DNA of 64,000 bases from Paraclostridium hominis (GCF_014306135.1 NZ_JACRWD010000001.1:372001-436000), one strand, 5' to 3'. Shown: positions 9,806-19,406, counted from the first letter of the stretch. Notes: generated by a model not told the origin, from the sequence alone. Numbers and translations are program-made.

Positions 9806-10225
9806 ATGGATGAAATGTTACGATATTTAGTAAATTTAAGCGCATTTATAATTTTAATGTTTTTAATAATTTTAATAGCACACAAGATGAATGGACTTAG
9901 TTTACAAAATATGGGCATATACAGATATGCAAAAGTAATAGAAAAGGTGAGCATTAGTAAAGATACTTTTTTAATAGTTTTAAAAACTGGAGATGAAGGG
10001 TGTGTATTACTAATCTCACCTAATAATGTAGAAAGAGTAAGAGACTTAAACAAAGCAGATTTAGAAGAAATTGAAAAAAATAAAAAGAGTAGTAATAAAT
10101 TAAAATTTAATTCTTCTAAATTTAAAAAAGTTAAATTTAATAAAATTAAATTTAATAAGAATATGTACAACACAATGGATGTAATAAACAAACTAAAGGA
10201 GAATGAAGATGCAAACATTAAATGA
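9806..10225 (+). CDS. fliO: Flagellar biosynthesis protein FliO/FliZ-like
   Basis: The 139-residue product has one N-terminal membrane helix (about 7-26) followed by a small cytoplasmic domain with YAKVIEKVSISKDTFLIVLK and CVLLISPNNVERV, matching FliO/FliZ proteins that stabilise FliP during assembly of the export gate. It directly precedes fliP and overlaps it. The C terminus holds a Lys/Phe/Asn repeat (about residues 95-120, units like KFNSSKFKKVKFNKIKF) that is unusual and may reflect repeat slippage. The best ribosome site is AAGGAG at 9785-9790, rather far from the ATG at 9806. Confidence 0.8.
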   Translation: MDEMLRYLVNLSAFIILMFLIILIAHKMNGLSLQNMGIYRYAKVIEKVSISKDTFLIVLKTGDEGCVLLISPNNVERVRDLNKADLEEIEKNKKSSNKLKFNSSKFKKVKFNKIKFNKNMYNTMDVINKLKENEDANIK

Positions 10226-10874
10226 TATAACGCCGTACTTAGGTGAATACACTCCTTTAATGAAATTATTTTTAGTTCTTACAATGCTAATGTTTTTAAG
10301 CGCTATAGTGTTTATGATGACTAGCTTTGTAAGAATTATAATAACTTTTTCGTTTATAAAATCAGCATTAGGAGCTCAACAATCAATACCTAATCAAGTA
10401 TTAGTAGGATTGGCAATTTGCTTGACCATGTTTGTTATGGCACCAACCGTAAAACAGATAAATGAACAAGCATTAAAACCATATATGAATCATGAAATTA
10501 AATTTGAACAAGCTGTAGAAAAAGCTGAGAAACCTGTAAGAAAGTTTTTATTAAAGCAAACTAGACAAGAAGATATAAAGTTATTTGTTGATAATTCAGA
10601 TGTAGATAAAAAAAAGATGACTAGAGACAATATTCCTTTATATATATTAGTTCCAGCTTTTGCTATTAGTGAGCTTAAAACAGCATTTCAAATTGGATTT
10701 TTAATATATTTACCATTTTTATTAATAGACTTAGTGGTATCAAGTGTACTTATGTCTATGGGAATGTTTATGCTTCCACCTGTTATGATTTCATTACCAT
10801 TTAAATTATTGTTATTCATAATGGTAGATGGATGGAATTTATTAATAAAATCTTTACTGTTAAGTTTTCAATAA
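10209..10874 (+). CDS. fliP: Flagellar export gate protein FliP
   Basis: FliP is a core ring subunit of the type III export gate. Hydrophobic segments occur near the N terminus (about 18-40, 58-74) and at the C terminus (about 150-215), and the signatures TSFVRIIITFSFIKSALG and MGMFMLPPVMISLPFKLLLF are those of FliP. The ATG at 10209 is preferred over 10203 because AAGGAG lies at 10196-10201. The product (221 residues) lacks the long cleaved N-terminal signal of enterobacterial FliP. It overlaps the end of fliO. Confidence 0.95.
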   Translation: MQTLNDITPYLGEYTPLMKLFLVLTMLMFLSAIVFMMTSFVRIIITFSFIKSALGAQQSIPNQVLVGLAICLTMFVMAPTVKQINEQALKPYMNHEIKFEQAVEKAEKPVRKFLLKQTRQEDIKLFVDNSDVDKKKMTRDNIPLYILVPAFAISELKTAFQIGFLIYLPFLLIDLVVSSVLMSMGMFMLPPVMISLPFKLLLFIMVDGWNLLIKSLLLSFQ

Positions 10875-10892
10875 TTGAGGAGAGTATTCATT

Positions 10893-11162
10893 ATGAATGA
10901 AAGTGTAGTAATTAGTATAGTAAAAGAAACTTTATATACAGCAATGTTAGTAGGAGGACCAATACTAATACTATCTTTATTAGTAGGGTTATTAGTAAGT
11001 ATATTTCAAGCAACCACTCAAATCCAAGAACAAACTTTATCTTTTATACCTAAGTTAATAGTTATAGCATTAACTTTGGTAGTTGGAGGAGCTTGGATGC
11101 TAAATGAACTTATACAGTTTACTAACAAAATTATGAATATGATAGCAGCAATAAAAGGATAA
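10893..11162 (+). CDS. fliQ: Flagellar export gate protein FliQ
   Basis: The 89-residue product has the exact family length, two membrane helices and the conserved segments LVVGGPILILSLLVG-like (here LVGGPILILSLLVG) and SIFQATTQIQEQTLSFIPK. It is part of the FliP5-FliQ4-FliR1 export gate. An upstream ATG-less in-frame extension exists, but GAGGAGAG at 10877-10884 places the start at 10893. It lies between fliP and the fliR-flhB fusion. Confidence 0.95.
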   Translation: MNESVVISIVKETLYTAMLVGGPILILSLLVGLLVSIFQATTQIQEQTLSFIPKLIVIALTLVVGGAWMLNELIQFTNKIMNMIAAIKG

Positions 11163-11170
11163 TCTATAAA

Positions 11171-13000
11171 TTGATATTTGTATTTATTAGATTGATTGCG
11201 TTTTTTTCATGTATAAATATAATATTTCCGAGTGGAACGCCAAATGCATTTAAAGTTACTTTTACTTTATTTATGTCAGTAATAATATCTTTTACTGTTA
11301 ATGTACATTTAGAAGTAAGTAGTATATATGATTTTATTCATATTGCAGTAATAGAAACTATAACAGGATTGGTTTTAGGCTATATAACAAGTGTATGTAT
11401 AAATAGCTTGAAAATAGCAGGTAGTTTAATAGATCAACAGTTAGGATTATCTATGATAAATATTTATGATCCTAACAGTCATGAAAATAATACTTTAATA
11501 GAAAATATGGTTTATTGGATTGGAATAATGGTGTTTTTTAGTATGAATGGACATCACAAACTTATAACAGGTATAAGCCAGAGTTTTAAACTTGTAAAAG
11601 TAGGAAGTCCTATACTAACTAATAACTATGGATATATAGTTAATGTATTTATCCAATGTTTTGTCATCGGATTTAAAATTGCAGTACCAATAATATTAGC
11701 CCTTATAATAACTGATTTTATAATGGGGCTAATATCAAGAAGTGTTCCTCAGTTAAATGTAATGATTATAGGAATGCCATTAAAAATATTAGTTGGAATA
11801 ATGTTCTTTGTAATATCATTACCATTTATATTAACTGAATTACATAATTTATTAGTTCATATGACTGATATATTAAATGGAACTTTTATAAGTCATAGCT
11901 CATATTTGTCAGCTATGGCACCATTAGGTGCAATTTTATCAACTGATGATAAGACAGAGGAACCATCTTCAAAAAAGATAAAAGATGCAAGAAAAAGCGG
12001 AAATGTAGCCAAGAGTAAAGAAGTAGTAACAACAGTAACCTTATTAGGTGTACTTATGATAATTTACTCTATGTCTGACTTTGCTATTTCAGAACTAAAA
12101 GAATCAATAGTAAAATATTTAAATATTGGATTTTCAAATGAATTTTCATTTAACATTGTTGGAAGTTTACTTATGATGATGCTAACAGGTTTTATGAAAA
12201 TAATAATTCCTATTGGTGTAATTATTATTTTATTTTCAGTGATAGGAAACTTAATGCAAAGTGGATTTTTGATGACAGGAGAACCATTAAAACCTAAGTT
12301 ATCAAAGCTAAATCCAATAAGTGGATTTAAAAACATGTTTTCAAAAAAAGCCCTTGGAAATTTAATTAAAAGTATAATTCTTGTAACTATATTATTTAAG
12401 GTTGGATACTCTTTTATGGAGAAAAATTTCATGGGAATACTTAAAACTGGTGATATATATCTTCCTTATTTAATGAGTACAATTATTACTCTTATAAAAA
12501 GCTTAATACAAAGTATACTACTGGCATTGTTAGTAATTTCAGTCCTTGACTTTGCTTATCAGAAGTATACGCATAAAAAAGGCTTAAAAATGACTAAGCA
12601 AGAGGTAAAAGAAGAATATAAACAAATGGAAGGTAATCCAGAAATTAAAGGAAAAATAAAACAAAAGCAAAGAGAAATGTCATCAAGAAGGATGATGGAA
12701 GCTGTACCGTCAGCTAATGTAATTGTAACAAATCCCACTCATATATCCATAGCTATAAAATATGAAAAGGGAAAAGACCAAGCACCAATTGTAGTTGCAA
12801 AAGGAGCTGACTTAGTAGCCTTTAAAATAAGAGAAATAGCTAAAGAACATGATATACCAATTATAGAAAATAAGCCTTTAGCTAGGCTTATGTATAAAGA
12901 GGTAGAAATTGAACAAGAGATACCTGAAAAGGTATATCAAGAAGTAGCAGAGGTATTAGTGGCAGTTTATAAGATAAAAAATAGATATAAAAAAATGTAA
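11171..13000 (+). CDS. fliR/flhB: Fused flagellar export proteins FliR-FlhB
   Basis: This 609-residue protein joins FliR (residues about 1-250, several membrane helices, with AGSLIDQQLGLSMINIYDP typical of FliR) to FlhB (about 255-609). The FlhB part starts at KTEEPSSKKIKDARKSGNVAKSKE, has four membrane helices and an autocleavage site NPTH in VIVTNPTHISIAIKY near residue 520. The same fusion is known in C. difficile and other clostridia. Fusing the gate subunit to the substrate-specificity switch fixes their 1:1 stoichiometry. It appears to start at TTG 11171, with AAAGGA overlapping the end of fliQ. Confidence 0.95.
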   Translation: MIFVFIRLIAFFSCINIIFPSGTPNAFKVTFTLFMSVIISFTVNVHLEVSSIYDFIHIAVIETITGLVLGYITSVCINSLKIAGSLIDQQLGLSMINIYDPNSHENNTLIENMVYWIGIMVFFSMNGHHKLITGISQSFKLVKVGSPILTNNYGYIVNVFIQCFVIGFKIAVPIILALIITDFIMGLISRSVPQLNVMIIGMPLKILVGIMFFVISLPFILTELHNLLVHMTDILNGTFISHSSYLSAMAPLGAILSTDDKTEEPSSKKIKDARKSGNVAKSKEVVTTVTLLGVLMIIYSMSDFAISELKESIVKYLNIGFSNEFSFNIVGSLLMMMLTGFMKIIIPIGVIIILFSVIGNLMQSGFLMTGEPLKPKLSKLNPISGFKNMFSKKALGNLIKSIILVTILFKVGYSFMEKNFMGILKTGDIYLPYLMSTIITLIKSLIQSILLALLVISVLDFAYQKYTHKKGLKMTKQEVKEEYKQMEGNPEIKGKIKQKQREMSSRRMMEAVPSANVIVTNPTHISIAIKYEKGKDQAPIVVAKGADLVAFKIREIAKEHDIPIIENKPLARLMYKEVEIEQEIPEKVYQEVAEVLVAVYKIKNRYKKM

Positions 13001-13012
13001 AAGAGGTTTTAA

Positions 13013-15070
13013 ATGGAAAAATTAAATCTTAAAAAAAGAGCTGATATATTAGTTGGATTTGGGATAATTGGAATTATACTTATGATAATAATTCCACTAC
13101 CACCATTCTTACTAGATATAATGTTAGCTATGAATATAGGATTTTCTGTGCTGATATTACTTATGACTATTTTTTCAACTAGTATATTAGAATTATCCAT
13201 ATTTCCTACCATACTTTTAGTGACTACTTTGTTTAGATTAGGACTTAACATATCCTCTACAAGACTTATATTAGGTCAAGGATATGCAGGTAATGTAATT
13301 GAGTCTTTTGGTAGTTTTGTCGTTGGAGGAAATTATGTAGTAGGTATAATTATATTCTTGATAATAATAATAATTCAATTTGTTGTTATAACAAATGGTT
13401 CAAGTAGAGTGTCTGAAGTATCTGCAAGATTTACACTAGATGCATTACCAGGTAAGCAAATGAGTATAGATGCAGATTTAAATGCAGGTATGATAAATGA
13501 AAAAACGGCGAGAAAAAGAAGAAAAGAGCTTCAACAAGAAGCTGAGTTTTATGGATCTATGGATGGTGCATCTAAGTTTGTAAAAGGTGATGCCATTGCA
13601 GGAATCATAATAACTACAATAAATATACTTGCAGGTATAGTAATTGGAGTTGTAATGCTTGATATGGATTTTATGGAATCTATACAGACATATACAAGAC
13701 TTACAATAGGAGATGGACTAGTAAGTCAGATACCAGCATTAATTATATCCACTTCAGCAGGTATATTAGTAACTAAAGTCAATAGCGATGAGAACTTTAG
13801 TAATCAATTAGGAAAGCAGTTAATATCTATTCCAAGAGCAGTTCTTATGGCAGGAATAGTATTAATATTACTAGGACTTTTACCAGGACTTCCTAAATTA
13901 TCATTTTTCACTTTAGGAGCTGGAGCAATATTTATAGGATATACGCTTAATAAGGAAGAAAAGTCTGAAGAAAATGATGTATTACATGAAATAGAAGAGA
14001 CACCGACTCCGGAAGAAAGTTTAGAAAATGCAGAAGACGTGTCAACTCTTATAAATGTAGAACCTATAGAAGTAGAAATAGGATATGGAATAATTCCACT
14101 AGCAGATGAAAGTAATGGCGGGGATTTACTACAAAGAATAGTATCTGTTAGAAGACAGTGTGCAATAGATATGGGTATAATTGTACATCCAATAAGAATA
14201 AGAGATAATTTACAATTAGAACCAAATCAATATAGTATCAAAATAAAAGGAATACCAGTTACAACATATGAGCTTATGCCAAATATGTTACTATGCATGA
14301 ATCCTATGGGAATGGATATAGATATGGAAGGTATATCCACTAAAGAACCTACTTTTGGATTAGATGCTTTATGGATAGAAAAAGATAAAGCTGAAGAAGC
14401 AGAATTATATGGATTTACAGTTGTAGATCCTACAACAATATTAGTAACGCACTTACTTGAAACTATAAAAGCTAGATCGCATGAACTTATGGGAAGACAA
14501 GAAGTTAAAGCTATTATAGATGCTACAAGAGAAAGATATAGTGCGGTTGTAGATGAATTAATACCAGATTTAATGACATTAGGAGAAGTTCAAAAGATAT
14601 TCCAAAACTTATTAAAAGAAAAAGTATCTATAAAAGATAGAGTTACTATATTAGAAACTTTGGCAGATAATGCAAGAAATACTAAAGATTTAGAGCTACT
14701 TACCGAATATGTAAGAATGGCGATGAGTAGAAGTATATGCTTTGAGCTAATAGATGATAATAACTCAATTACAGTAACAACATTATCTATGGAAATTGAA
14801 AACTTAGTAGCTAATAGTTTACAAAGGTCTGTAAATGGAACATATCCTGCTATAGATCCAGATACTACTAATAAAATATTTAAAGGAATACAAAGTACTA
14901 TAGAGTCTATAAACTTTAATAACAATAGACCAATATTATTAGTTTCTCCAAAAATAAGAGCACCATTTAGAAAATTAGTAGAAATGGTCTTTCCTAATTT
15001 AACTATATTGTCATTAAATGAAATACCTAGTGATGTTCAAATAAAATCTCAAGGTGTAGTTAATATATAG
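13013..15070 (+). CDS. flhA: Flagellar export protein FlhA
   Basis: The 685-residue product is the largest export-gate component: eight predicted N-terminal membrane helices (to about residue 310) and a cytoplasmic substrate-docking domain. The FHIPEP-family signature region TTLFRLGLNISSTRLILGQG and DALPGKQMSIDADLNAGMI are present. The linker (about 315-350) is acidic. In C. difficile flhA is followed by flhF and flhG; here only 20 bases separate it from fliA. Confidence 0.97.
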   Translation: MEKLNLKKRADILVGFGIIGIILMIIIPLPPFLLDIMLAMNIGFSVLILLMTIFSTSILELSIFPTILLVTTLFRLGLNISSTRLILGQGYAGNVIESFGSFVVGGNYVVGIIIFLIIIIIQFVVITNGSSRVSEVSARFTLDALPGKQMSIDADLNAGMINEKTARKRRKELQQEAEFYGSMDGASKFVKGDAIAGIIITTINILAGIVIGVVMLDMDFMESIQTYTRLTIGDGLVSQIPALIISTSAGILVTKVNSDENFSNQLGKQLISIPRAVLMAGIVLILLGLLPGLPKLSFFTLGAGAIFIGYTLNKEEKSEENDVLHEIEETPTPEESLENAEDVSTLINVEPIEVEIGYGIIPLADESNGGDLLQRIVSVRRQCAIDMGIIVHPIRIRDNLQLEPNQYSIKIKGIPVTTYELMPNMLLCMNPMGMDIDMEGISTKEPTFGLDALWIEKDKAEEAELYGFTVVDPTTILVTHLLETIKARSHELMGRQEVKAIIDATRERYSAVVDELIPDLMTLGEVQKIFQNLLKEKVSIKDRVTILETLADNARNTKDLELLTEYVRMAMSRSICFELIDDNNSITVTTLSMEIENLVANSLQRSVNGTYPAIDPDTTNKIFKGIQSTIESINFNNNRPILLVSPKIRAPFRKLVEMVFPNLTILSLNEIPSDVQIKSQGVVNI

Positions 15071-15090
15071 CGATTGGAGTTGTTATAGTT

Positions 15091-15795
15091 ATGATTAGTA
15101 AAGAAGAACTGATAAATCAAAATATGCCTATTGTTAAAAGCATTGCGTCTAAATATTATACAAATAAGATAGGTATGGAATTTGAAGATCTAGTAAGTTA
15201 TGGTGTTATGGGACTTTTAGATGCAAGTGATAAGTTTGATGAAGAAAAAGGTGTCAAATTTTCTACATATGCCTCAATAAGAATAACATCTTATATAATA
15301 GATGAGATAAGAAAGCAATCACCTGTATCTAGAGGGTGCTTAAGCAAAGTAAAATCATATAAAAATTGTGTAGAGCATCTACAACATAAATATCTTAGAC
15401 AACCAACTGTAGAAGAAATATCAGATTATATGGATATATCAAAAAATGAAGTTTATAAGATTAAAAAAAGTACTTTGAATTTAAACACAAGCTCTCTTGA
15501 TAATATTGTTTTAGATAGTGAAAATGATTTAAAACTTATCGATATAATTAAAGATGAATCTGTAAATATAGAAGACTCTATAGAAAAAGATGAATTAATA
15601 GAAACAGTAACGAAAGCATTAGATATGTTAAGTGAAAGAGATAGGTTAGTACTATCACTATATTATTATGAAGAACTAACACTAAAAGAAATTGGTGAGG
15701 TATTAGGAGTTTCTGAATCTAGAGTATCGCAATTAAATAAAAAAGCTATCTTAAATTTAAGAGGTATGATGAAAAAATTAAATTACCTAGATTAG
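15091..15795 (+). CDS. fliA: Flagellar sigma factor FliA (sigma-28)
   Basis: The 234-residue protein is a sigma-70 family factor of the FliA/WhiG type. Region 2 contains GMEFEDLVSYGVMGLLDASD and KFSTYASIRI; region 3 has RQPTVEEISDYMDIS; region 4 has LKEIGEVLGVSESRVSQL. It directs RNA polymerase to late flagellar genes such as flagellin and motility-coupled genes. It sits near the end of the operon downstream of flhA, as in related clostridia. No FlgM anti-sigma gene is in the window. Confidence 0.95.
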   Translation: MISKEELINQNMPIVKSIASKYYTNKIGMEFEDLVSYGVMGLLDASDKFDEEKGVKFSTYASIRITSYIIDEIRKQSPVSRGCLSKVKSYKNCVEHLQHKYLRQPTVEEISDYMDISKNEVYKIKKSTLNLNTSSLDNIVLDSENDLKLIDIIKDESVNIEDSIEKDELIETVTKALDMLSERDRLVLSLYYYEELTLKEIGEVLGVSESRVSQLNKKAILNLRGMMKKLNYLD

Positions 15796-15803
15796 GAGGA
15801 AAT

Positions 15804-16577
15804 ATGCTAAGAGGATTATATACATCTGTTTCATCAATGCTAAACTTACAAGAAAGACAAAGTGTTTTAACGAGTAATATAGCTAACTTAAAAACTAATG
15901 GATATAAGGAAGATAAACTTATATCTAAAAGTTTTGATGAGATGATTTTATCAAATAATGATAACTATAAAAATGGAATCGCAACTAAACAAACTTTAGG
16001 AGGCGTAAGCTTTGGAACTAAAATAGATGAAGTAAGTACTAATTTTAAACAAGGTACTTTTATCTCAACAGAAAATAATTCAGATTTTGCTTTAAATGGA
16101 AGTGGTTTTTTCCAAGTAAGAGATTCTGGTGGAAATATATTTTATTCTAGAGATGGATCTTTTAAAGTTAATTCTCAAGGATATTTAGTAACAAATGGTG
16201 GACATAATGTCATGGGTATAAATAAATCGAATCAAAATATTGAACCTATATATGTTGGAAGAGGCAAAATGACATTAACACCTTCAAATGAATTAATTAT
16301 AGATGGTGGAAATAGTTATAACTTTAATATTATGGATTTTAATGACTATAAAAGTCTTAAAAAGGTTGGAGATAATTTATATTCAGGAGCTAATCCAATA
16401 AATACTAATAATTATTCTGTAAAACAAGGGTTTGTAGAAGGGTCAAATGTAGATTATATAAGTACTATGGCAGAGTCTATGGAAACTATAAAAGAGTTTG
16501 AAGCAAACCAAAGAGTTATACAAACTATAGATTCTACACTTAGACAAATTGCCAGTGAAATAGGAAATGTAAGGTAG
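15804..16577 (+). CDS. flgF: Flagellar basal-body rod protein (FlgF/FlgG family)
   Basis: The 257-residue protein has the rod-protein N terminus MLRGLYTSVSSMLNLQERQ with VLTSNIANLKTNGYKE, a central DFALNGSGFFQVRDSGGN segment and a C-terminal EANQRVIQTIDSTLRQIA coiled coil. Two consecutive rod genes occur here; by analogy with C. difficile (flgG1, flgG) this first one probably plays the proximal FlgF role, but FlgF and FlgG cannot be separated with certainty. It follows fliA by 8 bases with AGGAGG at 15794-15799. Confidence 0.82.
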   Translation: MLRGLYTSVSSMLNLQERQSVLTSNIANLKTNGYKEDKLISKSFDEMILSNNDNYKNGIATKQTLGGVSFGTKIDEVSTNFKQGTFISTENNSDFALNGSGFFQVRDSGGNIFYSRDGSFKVNSQGYLVTNGGHNVMGINKSNQNIEPIYVGRGKMTLTPSNELIIDGGNSYNFNIMDFNDYKSLKKVGDNLYSGANPINTNNYSVKQGFVEGSNVDYISTMAESMETIKEFEANQRVIQTIDSTLRQIASEIGNVR

Positions 16578-16585
16578 GTAAAAAA

Positions 16586-17341
16586 ATGTATAATATAATG
16601 CATAATAGTAAGTCGGGTATGTTATCAAGTCAATCTAATATAGATACAATATCTAATAATATAACAAATGTACAAACTGTTGGATATAAAAAATTAGAGG
16701 TAAGTTTTTTAGATTTATATAAAGAATCATTAAACAAAAGATCTTATCCAACAAACTCTAAAGATGCAATAACAGGTACAGGCTCTAGAGTATCTCAAGT
16801 AACTAGAAATTATTCTCAAGGAGCAATAAAAGAAACTAAAATAAATACTAATCTTGCTATAGATGGAGAAGGATTTTTTAGAGTTATAAGAAGTGATGGA
16901 AGTTATGCGTATACTAGAAATGGTGAGTTTAATTTAGATGCTGCAGGAAAATTAGTAGATGATAATGGAAATGTACTAGATATACAAACTATTAACGGAA
17001 ATTTAAAAAATCTTGATTTAAAAAATGGAAATTTGAGTATAAATAAATTTGGGGAAGTATATTTAGATAAAAATAAAGTAGGGGATATACAATTATATAC
17101 ATCTAAAGGTGATGCTGACTTTACATCTATAGGAGATAGTTTATTTACAGCAGACCAATTACAAGTTGAAACTGTACAAAATAAAAAGATTTTACAGGGT
17201 TATGTAGAAATGTCAAATGTAAATATGCAAAGTGAAATGGTAGATTTGATACTGGCTCAAAGAGCATTTCAATATAATAGTAAGGGTATGCAAGCAGTAG
17301 ATGAAATGTGGTCAATAGCAAATAATCTTCAAAGTAGATAA
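16586..17341 (+). CDS. flgG: Flagellar basal-body rod protein FlgG
   Basis: This 251-residue rod protein has IDTISNNITNVQTVGYKK at the N terminus, LAIDGEGFFRVIRSDGSYAY in the centre and VNMQSEMVDLILAQRAFQYN at the C terminus, the last matching the FlgG consensus more closely than the preceding gene. It forms the distal rod to which the hook attaches. It is the last gene of the operon in this window; the fliM/fliN/C-ring genes that follow in C. difficile are not here. Confidence 0.85.
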   Translation: MYNIMHNSKSGMLSSQSNIDTISNNITNVQTVGYKKLEVSFLDLYKESLNKRSYPTNSKDAITGTGSRVSQVTRNYSQGAIKETKINTNLAIDGEGFFRVIRSDGSYAYTRNGEFNLDAAGKLVDDNGNVLDIQTINGNLKNLDLKNGNLSINKFGEVYLDKNKVGDIQLYTSKGDADFTSIGDSLFTADQLQVETVQNKKILQGYVEMSNVNMQSEMVDLILAQRAFQYNSKGMQAVDEMWSIANNLQSR

Positions 17342-18076
17342 TTAAAAATAAGAGGCAAATATTATGGGAAAAATTTATAAGAGATTATAATTTTAAAAGT
17401 CTCAAAGGTAATTTACTGAGAATATGATATTTTTATCTGTTATATCTGAAGATTTTTGTAATTACTATATACATAAACTATGAACTAAAAATAGAGAATA
17501 CAACTTGAAAAGTTAGGAAAATAGAGTAATCTAGCTTTCAAGAATTTATGAATATAATAAGTCCAAACTCTTAACAAATTGAATACAATATAAATCCTTT
17601 ATTAAAAGGATTTATATTGTATATATATAGTTTGAGTGTTTAAAGCTAAAAAACTTATTAAATTTAGTAGAGATACAATAAAAAATTTAAGTTTAAAATT
17701 GGACTTATAAAAAGTAAAAGAGGGCTTGTTATAGAATAGATAATTGACAATAACAAGTAATAATAAAAAATGCAAATAATAAATTTATAAATAGAAAAGC
17801 TAGAAATCTATGGTATCAAACTTTTCAAGAGTTTTAGCTATACCTCTTAAAATTACAGGAGTTTTTAATAAAACAAAAATGATTTTAATAGATATATTTG
17901 ATTTAACGAAATGGCACTAATTATAATAGATATATTTGAAATAAAGATTAATAATTAAAAAGTTTAAATATTATATAAAAAATTTTTTAGTTAAAATAAT
18001 TAGTAGATTTTGATATAGTAAATTAGTGAAAACCATAGAAAAATCAAAGTTCATTTGCGAAGGGTGAAAATTATAT
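17342..18076 (+). other. Gene-free AT-rich stretch after the flagellar operon
   Basis: No open frame with a ribosome site is seen in 735 bases. A 36-codon ATG frame near 17809 lacks a Shine-Dalgarno site. Two short near-repeats built on AATAGATATATTTGA occur around 17886-17900 and 17925-17941. The only strong structure is the hairpin annotated separately. In C. difficile this position carries further flagellar genes, so sequence decay after a deletion is possible, but I cannot identify a remnant. Confidence 0.5.
17583..17622 (+). terminator. Perfect 18-bp hairpin downstream of flgG
   Basis: Bases 17583-17600 and 17605-17622 are exact inverted repeats around a 4-base loop (ATTA). The stem is AT-rich with a central GGAT/ATCC core, and the 3' side continues into TATATATAG, not a clean T-run, so it may be a weak terminator for the flagellar operon or an RNA-stabilising 3' structure. 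Confidence 0.5.
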
Positions 18077-19192
18077 ATGACAAAGATACTAAAAAGTAAA
18101 TATAACAGTAGTGGAGAACGATGTGTAGATTCTTGCTTAAATTATGGTGAATTAAGGTTTATAAATGGAGATGGAAGTCCTATTAATATTGAAATTCCAA
18201 TAGATAAATACGATGAGGCTATAGGGGATTTTGAAGATCGAATAAAAGAAGGTATGACTCAATCAACATTAGAGCCAAAAAAAATATTTAAAAGAGGTAG
18301 ATTTACATATAATCAAGCTAAAATTATAGCTAATGAAGGGAAAGTAAAAGGAATAGATTTTTTTGAGATAGATGGAAGCGTAGAAACAGAACATATCTTA
18401 GGAATGTCTGGAAGTATAGAATATGCTCTTTCTATATGGAATGGTGATTCTAAAGAAGATGCACTAAAAAAATCTATAACAAGAAGTATAAAAGTTTTTG
18501 GAGAAGAATTTATTCATAGCTTAGATTTAGATAATACAGTAGATAAAAGTGAATACATTAGATTTGCAAATAATCTACACTCAACAAATAGTTCGATTAA
18601 TATAGATTTATATAAATATAGAGATCATGCTATAGATGAAGAGTTTTACTTAGAAGATAAAAAAAATTATGATAAAATAAACAATGTTAAATTAGCTTTA
18701 GGATTTTTAGGTGGAGCTTTAGCATTTTTTATATTATGTGCAATTACTCAATATGGTAAGCTAATAAATAATTCAGTTATATATCTTATACTAAATATAG
18801 TTTGTATAGCATTAGGAGCATTAGGAGCTTATAAAGGATCTAGAGTTATACTTAATAAGTACATAAAAAATACAAATAAAGAAGTAATGCAAATGTTTAA
18901 TGAGGAAGTAGAAAGAGTTTCTTATGAGAACTTGCTTACAGAAAAGGAAATTTATATAATATTAAAAAATATAACTAAGGGAGAATTTTCACAACTACTT
19001 TTAGATATGAAGGGTAGTGTAAATAAGAAAATTTCTAGTGTCAATATAGTTAATAAAGAAAGTAAATTTATATTAGATGCCAGACGATATGTAATATTAC
19101 CTAGCGAATATGAAATAAAACAAGCATTAGATTCACTTGTAAATGGATATAAAGAGAAATTAGACATTGAATATAACGTTGAAAATGTATAA
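18077..19192 (+). CDS. Unknown protein with two membrane helices
   Basis: I do not recognise this 371-residue protein. The first 200 residues are soluble and charged, with repeated-looking segments GIDFFEIDGSVETEHILGMS and SIEYALSIWNGDSKEDALKK; two membrane helices lie at about 206-224 and 233-252; the remaining 120 residues are soluble. The topology suggests two cytoplasmic domains joined by a membrane hairpin. The ATG follows GAAGGGTG at 18059-18066. It stands alone, convergent with the oppA-like gene and sharing a terminator with it. Nothing in it suggests recent transfer. Confidence 0.75.
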   Translation: MTKILKSKYNSSGERCVDSCLNYGELRFINGDGSPINIEIPIDKYDEAIGDFEDRIKEGMTQSTLEPKKIFKRGRFTYNQAKIIANEGKVKGIDFFEIDGSVETEHILGMSGSIEYALSIWNGDSKEDALKKSITRSIKVFGEEFIHSLDLDNTVDKSEYIRFANNLHSTNSSINIDLYKYRDHAIDEEFYLEDKKNYDKINNVKLALGFLGGALAFFILCAITQYGKLINNSVIYLILNIVCIALGALGAYKGSRVILNKYIKNTNKEVMQMFNEEVERVSYENLLTEKEIYIILKNITKGEFSQLLLDMKGSVNKKISSVNIVNKESKFILDARRYVILPSEYEIKQALDSLVNGYKEKLDIEYNVENV

Positions 19193-19236
19193 TTATTACA
19201 AAAAAATTTTAATTAAAAAAAATTTGAGCATAAAAT

Positions 19237-19288
19237 AAAAAAGGAGCAATTTCTTAGATATTTCGATCGACTAAGAAGCTCCTTTTTT
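19237..19288. terminator. Bidirectional terminator between convergent genes
   Basis: AAAAAAGGAGC (19237-19247) pairs with GCTCCTTTTTT (19278-19288), and TTCTTAG pairs with CTAAGAA inside it. A and T tracts on both sides let it end transcription from the unknown gene (+) and from the oppA-like gene (-). Confidence 0.85.
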
Positions 19289-19406
19289 ATTTCAAATAAA
19301 AATCTCATAGGCAAGAATTAAAATTTTTATTTAAGACAAGCTATCGTAATTATAATACCCTAAAAATTAGATTTCTAAACAAATTTTACAAATTTACATA
19401 AAAATT

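Noticed and set aside
9724..10218. 164-codon minus-strand frame opposite motB end and fliO
   Set aside because: Created by the A-rich, Lys-rich coding strand; Phe/Leu-rich product with no family pattern and no ribosome site.
12064..12432. 122-codon minus-strand frame opposite fliR-flhB
   Set aside because: Shadow of a clear coding strand; no start signals.
17809..17919. 36-codon ATG frame in the gap after flgG
   Set aside because: No ribosome site, no conserved-looking composition; probably chance.
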